Source: JAABRB01 sp041617635 (lineage in GTDB: Bacteria > Pseudomonadota > Gammaproteobacteria > Burkholderiales > SG8-39). Taken from it: DNA of 64,000 nt. Made by a program: the position numbers and the translations under genes. This document shows, in pieces, positions 43,631-51,400 of the stretch (the first letter of the stretch is position 1; the number at the start of each line of letters is the position of its first letter). The stretch covers positions 47,371 through 111,370 of the forward strand of contig JBFJOO010000004.1 in assembly GCA_041617635.1 (NCBI GenBank). Direction: 5' to 3'. Under the pieces are notes generated by a model. The model made no database searches, was not told the DNA's origin, and saw only the letters and a program-made list of their open reading frames with translations.

Positions 43631-44719
43631 CTACGCCGCCGCCTGCGGTCTTTCCCATGGCATCGGTTGCCCCGCGGCGGCAAGGGTCTCGAGCTGGGCG
43701 GCGGCCGCGTCGCGCATCCAGCGGCGCACGCGTGCGACGCCCACGTCATGCTCGTACAGGAACTCGCGCTGATTGGCGTCCGGCTCGATGCCCTCGGCAA
43801 GAGCGCGATCCTGCTCGAGGACGTGCCAGTGCCGCGCTTCGAGTCGATTCCGGTACAGGAATCGCCAGACATCGCGCTGCCACCGCTGCACTTTGCGATT
43901 GCGCCAGAAGAAATTGGCGTTCAGCCGATCGGTGATCGGCGTCGTCATGAAAATGATGCCGAAGTTGCCACCCGGCCCCACCGACTTCCCGTACGGAATC
44001 TCGAGCCGCGCGTACAGGGCGCCCGTGTCGCACCACTCGCTCCAGTCAAAGTTGACGTCCCGCTGCGTGACCTTCTCGAATATGAACCCGGTTTCGGTCT
44101 TGCGCGCGCGGAACCGGGCCTCCGTGTCGCCGATCGCCATCGAATGGGACTGCCGATGCAGGAACGTGCCGTGCATCGGATCGAGGTTGTTGTCGATCAT
44201 GTACCGATACGGGGTACGCCATTCCGTGTAGCATAGGAAGCGGTCGTACTCGTCGGACACGAGCTGCGGCGGCGGATCGAACGCCACGGGTTCCGGATGC
44301 AGCGCATCACCGACGTAGATGAAGATGGCGCCGGCAAGCTCCATTGACGGATAGGTCTTCACGGCCTTGACCCCCTCGAGCTTGCATCCCGGATTCCCCG
44401 GAACCCTGAGGACCGTGCCGTCGCGCCCGATCTCCACTCCGTGGTAAATGCAGGCCAGCCGGTCACCCAGATGCCGGGCGAGGGACAGCGGCGCGCCGCG
44501 GTGGGGGCAATGATCTTCCTGCACGTGCAGCGCGCCGTCAGGCTCACGCCACAGCACGAGCTTCAGGCCCAGACGGTGGAGCGAGATCGGCCGGTCCCTG
44601 ACGAACTCGGCCGGACAGAGCGGATGCCAGCGATTGCGCAGGCCGATGCGGAGCAGCAGCTCGATTTCGTGCTCGGAGACGGCGGGCTTCGACAACGCGC
44701 GGGTCGTTCCGGTCGTCAT
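43631..44719 (-). CDS. Rieske aromatic-ring oxygenase alpha subunit, copy 2
   Basis: 362 residues. Rieske ligands Cys71, His73, Cys90, His93 (HCPHRGAPLSL, LACIYHGVE) and mononuclear iron motif Asp176-x3-Asp180-x2-His183-x4-His188 (DNNLDPMHGTFLHRQSH) are intact. It shares many stretches with copy 1 (QRDVNFDW, YHGVE, REFLY.HD.G.AR), so the two arose by duplication but have diverged well beyond a recent copy. They may catalyse successive steps, or have different substrate ranges, using the common ferredoxin and reductase. Follows the second small HTH-like gene by 10 bases. Confidence 0.9.
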   Translation of the reverse strand: MTTGTTRALSKPAVSEHEIELLLRIGLRNRWHPLCPAEFVRDRPISLHRLGLKLVLWREPDGALHVQEDHCPHRGAPLSLARHLGDRLACIYHGVEIGRDGTVLRVPGNPGCKLEGVKAVKTYPSMELAGAIFIYVGDALHPEPVAFDPPPQLVSDEYDRFLCYTEWRTPYRYMIDNNLDPMHGTFLHRQSHSMAIGDTEARFRARKTETGFIFEKVTQRDVNFDWSEWCDTGALYARLEIPYGKSVGPGGNFGIIFMTTPITDRLNANFFWRNRKVQRWQRDVWRFLYRNRLEARHWHVLEQDRALAEGIEPDANQREFLYEHDVGVARVRRWMRDAAAAQLETLAAAGQPMPWERPQAAA

Positions 44720-44729
44720 GTTGAGGTCC

Positions 44730-44987
44730 CTATGCCCCCAGGCGCGCGATGACAGCCTGGAAGCGATCGAGCGTCCACTCGCGTCCCTCCGGCGTGCGCA
44801 ATCCGTACTCGTTCAGGCGTGCAATCAGGGCATCCAGGTCCCAGGCCCCGGCAGCGAAAGCCGCCTCGAGCGCGTCGCCGAGCTCGTTCTCGTAGACGGT
44901 CGGCGGGCGCGTCCGGGCCTGATGCGGATTCACGTACGGCGCGGGCAACCGCGATTCATCCGGGAAGGGATTCGGCGGCATGCTCAT
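44730..44987 (-). CDS. Small recombinase-like helix-turn-helix protein, copy 2
   Basis: 85 residues. The C-terminal 40 residues (LIARLNEYGLRTPEGREWTL and following) repeat the pattern of copy 1, while the N-terminal 35 residues are Pro-rich and different. The ATG at 44987 overlaps the TGA of the upstream gene (ATGA), and an in-frame ATG two codons later is also possible. Like copy 1 it lies directly upstream of a Rieske oxygenase gene. DNA binding is inferred only from the fold resemblance. Confidence 0.7.
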   Translation of the reverse strand: MSMPPNPFPDESRLPAPYVNPHQARTRPPTVYENELGDALEAAFAAGAWDLDALIARLNEYGLRTPEGREWTLDRFQAVIARLGA

Positions 44988-45361
44988 ATTTTGCCGCTCC
45001 ATTCGCCCGCCCGGTAGCGCGCGGTGATCCGATCGCGCACGGGCTCGAAGTCGTACGCGACGTAGCATTCCGTCGTGAACACGCCCCACGCGGAGCGCTC
45101 GAGCTCGATGTTGACCGCCTGCAGCTTCTCGACCGGCAGCCGCAAGGTGACGATCTGGCCGAGGCCCATGGCGACATACCAGGAGTCGATCGTCACACCC
45201 GCGGGCGGGAAGCGATCCCACCACTGCCGTTCGGCGAGCGTGCCCTGGATCGCGTCGATGTTCTGGGACTGGTCATGCTTCAGGAAGATCGTGAGAAGAA
45301 TCTCGCCGGTCTTGGCGGTGCCGCTCGGTGATGCGCCCATCGTCTGCTCCATGCCGGCCAT
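44984..45361 (-). CDS. Conserved-looking operon protein of unknown function (possible dimeric alpha/beta barrel)
   Basis: 125 residues with no recognised family motif. The order of predicted strands and helices (GEILLTIFLKHDQSQNIDAI, YVAMGLGQIVTLRLPVEKLQ, FTTECYVAYDFEPVRD) resembles small ferredoxin-like dimeric barrels such as muconolactone isomerase or EthD-type proteins. It lies 3 bases after the ABC ATPase gene and overlaps the small HTH-like gene, so it is firmly within the operon. A role in handling the substrate or an intermediate is possible. The start could be ATG 45361 or ATG 45352. Confidence 0.65.
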   Translation of the reverse strand: MAGMEQTMGASPSGTAKTGEILLTIFLKHDQSQNIDAIQGTLAERQWWDRFPPAGVTIDSWYVAMGLGQIVTLRLPVEKLQAVNIELERSAWGVFTTECYVAYDFEPVRDRITARYRAGEWSGKI

Positions 45362-45364
45362 GGG

Positions 45365-46162
45365 TCAGGCCGCTCCGGCCGCCGCGCGCTCGCCCACGTG
45401 CAGCAGCGACATGAGCTCGGCGACATAGGCGCCCACCCGCGGATCGCGCCTGCGGCGCATCGGATCGTTGCGATCGGGAATCTCGATCACGATCTCCTTG
45501 ATGATCGTTCCGGGCCGCTCGCTCATGACGTAGACCCGGTCGGAAAGCGCGATCGACTCCACGAGATCGTGAGTGATCAGCAGCGCGGTCTTGCGTTCCG
45601 CCGCGAGCGTCTCGGCGAGATCCTGCTGCAGCACCATCTTGGTCTGTGCGTCGAGCGCCGAGAATGGCTCGTCCATCAGCAGGACCGCGGGGTCGACGGC
45701 GAGCGTGCGCGCGAGCGCCGCGCGCTGGCGCATTCCGCCCGAGAGCTGGTGGGGATAGTGGTTCTCGAAACCGCCCAGGTGGCATTTCACGAGGAGCTCG
45801 AGCGCGCGCCCGCGCCGCTCGCTCGCCGCCGTGCCCCGGATCTCCAGACCGAGCTCGGCGTTCTCGCGAATCGTCCGCCACGGCAGCAGCAGATCCTTCT
45901 GCAGCATGAAGGCAACCTGCTTGTTCGGGCCGTCCACCCGCACGCCGTCGACTTCCACTGTTCCTTCGCTCGGCAGGTAGAGGCCGGAGCCCATGTTGAG
46001 GAGGGTACTCTTGCCGCAACCGCTCGGACCGATGAGAGACGCGACTTCGCCATCGGCGATCGCCAGCGTCACGCCTTGCACCGCGAGCACATCCGCCTCG
46101 CCCGGACGCTTGGCCGGAAACACCTTCTTGACGTCCTTGAACTCGATGCGGCATTCAGCCAT
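45365..46162 (-). CDS. ABC transporter ATP-binding protein (SsuB/TauB type)
   Basis: 265 residues with complete ABC motifs: Walker A GPSGCGKSTLLNMG, signature LSGGMRQRAALARTL, Walker B VLLMDEPFSALD and switch His LLITHDLVESIAL. It energises the importer formed with the permease (41389-42171) and binding protein (42199-43179) of the same operon, although four other genes lie between them. ATG at 46162; 84 bases after the Rieske ferredoxin stop. Confidence 0.9.
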   Translation of the reverse strand: MAECRIEFKDVKKVFPAKRPGEADVLAVQGVTLAIADGEVASLIGPSGCGKSTLLNMGSGLYLPSEGTVEVDGVRVDGPNKQVAFMLQKDLLLPWRTIRENAELGLEIRGTAASERRGRALELLVKCHLGGFENHYPHQLSGGMRQRAALARTLAVDPAVLLMDEPFSALDAQTKMVLQQDLAETLAAERKTALLITHDLVESIALSDRVYVMSERPGTIIKEIVIEIPDRNDPMRRRRDPRVGAYVAELMSLLHVGERAAAGAA

Positions 46163-46246
46163 TGCTCAGGCCCCTCCTCCTTGACGCCGTTCCCGATGCA
46201 GGACTACTCGATTGCGATCTTCTCGACCACTTCCCGGCCCGTCGAA

Positions 46247-46561
46247 TCAGTCGACCCCTACGAGCACATTGTCGCCCTCGAGCCGAACCGGATAGCACTT
46301 GAGATCCCGCCCGCCCGGCTCCCTGGTGCACCGGCCGGTCGGAATGTGGAACTTGGCGCCGTGCAAGGGACACTCGATCTCCTCGCCCTCCACGAAGCCT
46401 TGCGAGAGCAGCGCAAACGCATGCGGACACACATCCTCGAGCGCATAGTAATTGCCACCGACGGCATAGACGCCCACTTCCTTGCCCTCGATCTTTGCGG
46501 AGAGCGGCTGATCATCGGAGATGTCGGCGAGCGTGCCTGCGATGTGCCAGTTCGTGGACAT
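46247..46561 (-). CDS. Rieske [2Fe-2S] ferredoxin of a multicomponent oxygenase
   Basis: 104 residues, a soluble Rieske protein with cluster ligands Cys45, His47, Cys64 and His67 (EDVCPHAFALLSQG, ECPLHGAKFHIPTG). The size matches BphA3/NdoA-type ferredoxins. It should shuttle electrons from the ferredoxin reductase (30781-31998) to the two Rieske oxygenases. It is the first gene of the 19-gene operon, 55 bases downstream of the tandem operator-like repeats. ATG at 46561. Confidence 0.9.
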   Translation of the reverse strand: MSTNWHIAGTLADISDDQPLSAKIEGKEVGVYAVGGNYYALEDVCPHAFALLSQGFVEGEEIECPLHGAKFHIPTGRCTREPGGRDLKCYPVRLEGDNVLVGVD

Positions 46562-46615
46562 TGGGTTCTCTGGGCGGGAGTTTGGCTTCTCGGACGTGCG
46601 GACTATGTTTTATTA

Positions 46616-46650
46616 TGTTTCATTAGTGAAACAGCGTTCCATTTGTGAGA
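46616..46650 (-). promoter_or_regulatory. Tandem operator-like palindromes upstream of the Rieske operon
   Basis: On the minus strand GTCTCACAAATGGAAC (46650-46635) and GTTTCACTAATGAAAC (46632-46617) are 13/16 identical, spaced 18 bases apart, and the second is part of the perfect palindrome TGTTTCA-TTAG-TGAAACA (46616-46633). Such tandem sites fit the dimer-of-dimers binding of IclR regulators, and an IclR gene lies in the operon. Confidence 0.65.
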
Positions 46651-46651
46651 C

Positions 46652-46680
46652 AGCCTAATTCAAGAACGCAGACATGTCAA
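46652..46680 (-). promoter_or_regulatory. Candidate sigma-70 promoter of the Rieske operon
   Basis: A perfect -35 TTGACA (46680-46675, minus strand) is followed after 17 bases by a poor -10 TAGGCT (46657-46652). The operator-like repeats lie immediately downstream. A second -10 candidate, CATAAT, lies within the repeat region. Confidence 0.4.
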
Positions 46681-46839
46681 GCGGGGCAGCACGCGCTCGA
46701 GATCGGCGCGGGTGGAGAAATGCGAGACGGGAGGCTCGGAAGCGCGGCCCACGAAACGGCGGTGAGCGACCGCTCAGCGCTGACGCGCGCGCCGCGAACC
46801 ACGTAAAAGGTTGAAAAAGCTGGCGAGGAAACCGGGCGC

Positions 46840-47910
46840 TCAGGCGGCCTTGCGCCGGTTGGTCTCCACCCAGCCGTCGACCAGCGCCACGGTCCGGTCG
46901 ACCTCGGCGGACTGCATGCCTTTCTGCGCCGCGATGGCCTGCACCAGGCGGTCCGCGCGCTCGATATGGGTTGCGCCGTTGGCGAGCGCTCGCGCGGCCG
47001 AGGACGGGCTTCCGAGCGATTGGGCGGCGGCCGCGTACTTCTCGAACGGCACGAGGTCATTCGGGTTCGCCCCGAGCGACGTGCACACCTTGATCACCCA
47101 TTCGTAGACCTCCCGCGAGGCCGCGAGATCGCTGTGCACCGCCTCCTTGATCGGTCGCATCCCCTCCTTCTGCACGCAGCGGTAGTTTCCCGCGAGCAGC
47201 ATCGCCCATTTCGCAAGGGGAACGTAGATCGAGTCGTAGACCCTGAGCTTCACCGGCAGCTCGACCTTCTTGCCCGCCGAGTCGAAACGGACGGCATCGA
47301 CGTCCGATTCCAGGCGACGCAGCACCGCGGTGTTGGCATCCGACTCGAACCGCGCCGCCTTGAAATTCGTCGGCAACCTGACCTGCAGCACGTTGACCTT
47401 CTCCTCCGGCGGACGAAACGCCTGCGGGTCCGGGCTGCAGAGCGTAAACAACGCCGGATCGAAGCCGTTCCACACGGTCGGGTCGGTGTAACAGATCCGC
47501 AGGGCATCGGCATCGAGCCCGGGTATGCGTCTCAGGTACGTGAGCGGCGGCATGTTCATGATGGACATGCAGGGCACCCGGGCCTTGGCGACGCGCTCCA
47601 TCAGCTCCCTCACCCCCAGCGCACGATATTGGGGTTCCTGCATCGCCAATGCGACGAGATCGAAGCCGGCCGGATCGAAGGCATCCGTACCGCCGGCCGA
47701 CATGGTGCCCGGCAGCTTGCGCGAATCGATCTCGACCAGCCCCTCGGTCCCTTTCACGGGCATCCGCACGCGGAACCCGTCCGCGTTGAAGAGCTCCGCC
47801 TCGGCGGGAAGGCAGACGAGCCTCACCGTGTGACCCGCCATGAGCAGCTTGCTCGCCAGCAGCGATCCGTATGACGCGCCCAGCGTCAGGATTTTGAGGG
47901 GAGCCTGCAT
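46840..47910 (-). CDS. Ketopantoate reductase-like NAD(P)-binding protein
   Basis: 356 residues with an N-terminal Rossmann segment (KILTLGASYGSLLASKLLMA) and a C-terminal helical lobe, resembling the ketopantoate reductase/6-phosphogluconate dehydrogenase fold. The motif is GxSxG-like rather than the classical GxGxxG, and the Lys/Asn/Glu catalytic set of PanE is not clear, so its substrate is unknown. It lies on the same strand upstream of the Rieske operon, but 278 bases and a promoter region separate them, so it is probably a separate unit. ATG at 47910. Confidence 0.65.
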   Translation of the reverse strand: MQAPLKILTLGASYGSLLASKLLMAGHTVRLVCLPAEAELFNADGFRVRMPVKGTEGLVEIDSRKLPGTMSAGGTDAFDPAGFDLVALAMQEPQYRALGVRELMERVAKARVPCMSIMNMPPLTYLRRIPGLDADALRICYTDPTVWNGFDPALFTLCSPDPQAFRPPEEKVNVLQVRLPTNFKAARFESDANTAVLRRLESDVDAVRFDSAGKKVELPVKLRVYDSIYVPLAKWAMLLAGNYRCVQKEGMRPIKEAVHSDLAASREVYEWVIKVCTSLGANPNDLVPFEKYAAAAQSLGSPSSAARALANGATHIERADRLVQAIAAQKGMQSAEVDRTVALVDGWVETNRRKAA

Positions 47911-48047
47911 GACGTATGCCTCCGGAGACCGAAAGTGGCGTAGGTATAGGTCAGCGCGACCTTTATGTCACGCCGCGAGGCACAATTCCGGAATGCGGAA
48001 ATCGCCCCGGTCCCGCTCCACGCGCGCGGCCCGCGCGCCGTCGGCAA

Positions 48048-48413
48048 TCAACGCAGCAACGCGCGTATCTTGAGCAGCAGCCGCTCGAGATCGATCGGCT
48101 TGGTGTCGAACTCGTCGCAGCCCGCGGCGAGCGCCTTTTCCCGGTCGCCCGTCATCGCGTGCGCCGTGAGCGCGATCACCGGAATGTCGCGCGTCGTGGC
48201 GTCGGCCTTGAGCCTGCGCGCAGCCTCCCAGCCGTCGATCCCGGGCAGATTGAGGTCCATGAGGACGAGATCGGGGCGCTCCGCCGCGGCAGTGGCCACG
48301 CCGGCCTCGCCGTCGGCCGCGACCAGAACCTCGAAGCCGTCCTCCAGCTCGAGGCGCATCTTCAGCATGAAGACGTTGTCGTCGTTGTCCTCGACGTACA
48401 GGATCCTCGGCAT
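48048..48413 (-). CDS. Stand-alone response regulator receiver protein
   Basis: 121 residues, a single receiver domain with no output: acidic pocket YVEDNDDN, phosphoacceptor Asp53 in DLVLMDLNLPGIDG, Thr in VIALTAHAM and Lys in FDTKPIDL. Such CheY/DivK-like proteins act as phosphotransfer intermediates or partner-binding switches. It lies 11 bases after the hybrid histidine kinase gene, which is its likely phosphate source. Confidence 0.9.
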   Translation of the reverse strand: MPRILYVEDNDDNVFMLKMRLELEDGFEVLVAADGEAGVATAAAERPDLVLMDLNLPGIDGWEAARRLKADATTRDIPVIALTAHAMTGDREKALAAGCDEFDTKPIDLERLLLKIRALLR

Positions 48414-48424
48414 CGGGCTTCCCT

Positions 48425-51400
48425 TCACGCGGCCGCGCGCGCGGCGGCAATCGAGCTTCGCAGCTGGTCGACGAGCTCCGCCGGATTGAACTCGTGCTTG
48501 AGCAGGATCTTCGCGACGCCGGCCTGCAGGCGCCGGCGATCCTCGGCGGTGAGATCCTTCGCCGTCACCACGATCACCGGGATCCGCCGCCAATCCGGAT
48601 GCTCCTGCAGCGTGGCGGCGAACTCGAACCCGTCCATCCGGGGCATCAGCAGATCGAGCACGATCAGGTCCGGGGGTGTCGCGCGCAGCCGCGCGAGACC
48701 TGCGTGACCATCCTCGGCCTCGTCGACGACATAGCCCGCGGGCTCGAGCGCTGCGCGCACGATCGCGCGCTGTGCCGGATCGTCCTCGACGAGCAGGACG
48801 CGCTTGCCGTCCGCAGTGACGTAGCGCGCCAGGCTGCGCAGCAGGCGCTCGCGATCGATCGGCTTCGTGAGGTAGTCCGCTGCGCCGAGCGCGATGCCCT
48901 TGTGCTGCTCGTCGACGATCGTGGTCACGATCACCGGCACCGCGGCGAGGTCCGGATCGCTCTTGAGCGCGGCGAGCACGTCCCAGCCGCTCAGGTCGGA
49001 CATCAGAATATCGAGCGTGATCGCGGCGGGACGCAGCTCGCGTGCTCGGCGCAAGCCCTCGATCCCGCCGACCGCCATCGCGACCGGGATGTGGTGCTCC
49101 TGAAGCCAATCGGCGATCAGCTCGCGCGCCGTGCTGTCGTCATCGATCACCAGTACGACGCCTTTCTCGCCCGGATGGGGGGCACCCGCGATGGCCGCCG
49201 GGTCCGGAGTTGCGGCTGCGCTCGGTGCATGGACCTCCATCGGCAGGCGCGCGGTGAAGGCCGAGCCCTTGCCAGGCTCGCTCTCGACCGTGAGATCACC
49301 GCCCATCATGCGGCATAGCCGGCGGCTGATCGCGAGACCGAGTCCGGTGCCGCCGAACTTCTGCTGCGTCGTCGCATCGGCCTGGGTGAACTCCTTGAAG
49401 AGCCGGCCGATCTGGTCCGCGCTGATTCCGATCCCGCTGTCGGTGACCGTGAACTCCATCCAGGCGCCGTCGGCTCGACGGCGCACCGCCGCGCTGAGCG
49501 CCACGCGGCCGTCCTGCGTGAACTTGCAGGCGTTGGAAAGCAGATTGAGCAGAATCTGGGTAAGCCGCTTGCGGTCGGCGCGCAGCGAACCGAGATCGGG
49601 CGGACAGGTCGACGCGAGCTGGTTCCGGTTCTTCTCGCCGAGCGGACGGGCAGTTTCCATCAGCTCGTCGATCAGCGGCCGCACCTCGAAATCCTCCGGA
49701 ACGAGCTCCATCTTGCCCGCCTCGATCTTGGACAGATCGAGGAGATCGTTGATCAGGTTGAGCAGGTGGCGACCGGCGCGCAGGATCCGGGTGAGCGGCT
49801 CGGCGGCCTTCTCGGTGCCGAAGCGCTGGGCGTGCTGGCTCAGCATTTCCGACAGCCCGATGATCGCGTTGAGCGGCGTGCGCAGCTCATGGCTCATCGT
49901 GGCGAGGAACGCGCTCTTCGCCTGGCTCGCGGCCTCGGCCTCGCGCCGCGCGCGCAAGAGCTCCGTGATGTCGTGATAGATGGCAACGTACCCGAGCTCG
50001 CGGCCCTCCACGATCACCGGGACCCCGGCGGCCTCGACGTCGAGGAGCGTCCCATCCTTGCGGCTGCGGCGGGAGATGAAGCGGCTGCGGCCGCCCGCGA
50101 GTACCTGTCGGGAGTAGTCCGCGGCCTCGGCGCGCAGCTCCGGCGACCCGACTGCGACCAGATCGTCGAGATCGCGCCCGAGCGCTTCGGCGGCGCCCCA
50201 GCCGAACAGACGCTCGGCGGCCGAGTTCCAGGATCGCACGCGCCCGGCGGTGTCGATCGTCGCGATCGCCACCGGGGACGCTTCGACCAGCGCCTCGGAG
50301 TAGGTCTTCTGCCGCTGGACCTCGTCGAACAGCCGCGCGTTGTGGATCGCCACTGCCGACTGGTCGGCGAAAGTCTGCAGGAGCGCGACCGTTTCCTCCG
50401 GGTACTCGCCCGCCGCCGCACGCCGCACGACCAGCCCGCCGATCACCCGATCCTCCCGCACCAGCGGCGCGGCGAGCAGCGCGCGGAAGCCCGCGCGCCG
50501 CATCAGCTCGCTCAGGCGGTAAGTGGGGTCGGCCAGGATGTCGGGAATCTGCACGACGCCGCGCTGCGCCGCCGCCCGGCCCACCGCCGTATCGACTCCC
50601 TGGACGCGCGCCTCGCGCAGCGCTTCGACCACGGTCGGGTCCACGCCGTAGTTCGCGCGCGGCACGAACACCTTCTGCTCGTCGTCGAATTCGTAGATGG
50701 TGCCCCCGTCGGCGTGCGAGAGCTGCACCGCGTGCTTGACGATGCTCGACAGCACCGACTGGAGGTCGAGCGTCGAGCTGACGGCGCGGCCGATCTCGCC
50801 GAGCGCGTGCAGCTCGCCCACCGTGCGGGTGAGCTCCTCCGTCCGCGCCTCGAGCTCCTGGAACATGCGGGCATTCTCGAGCGCGATGGCGGCTTTCTCG
50901 GCGAACACTTCGAGCAGCTCGACCTGCTTCGGCGTGAACGCCCCGGCCGCGGCACGCAGCACGCCGATCGCGCCCACGGGTGCCCCCTCGCGCAGCATCG
51001 GTACCGACAGCAGCGCCCGGTAACCGAGCGCGTGGGCGAGGCGCAGCGACACTTCCGGGACATCGGACTCGGCCTCGATATCGCTCACGTGGACCGCCGC
51101 GCACTGGAGGATTCCGCGTGCCACCAGGCTCTCGGTGCTCGGTGCCAGCGGATAGCTCGCCTGCAGCTCGGCGAGCGCACTGGGGGTCCAGTTGTCGTGC
51201 GCGGCGATATGGATCAGCTTGCCGTCGAAGCGATACACCACCGAGTACGTCGCCCCGCACAGGCGGGTCGCGTGCCGCGCGATCAGCTCGAACACCGGCT
51301 GCGCATCGGTGCGCGACTTGGAAAGGAGGCGCAAGATCTCGCTCGCCGCGGTCTGCTGCGCCAGCGTCTCGGTGAGATCCTGATTGGCCTCGGCGAGCTC

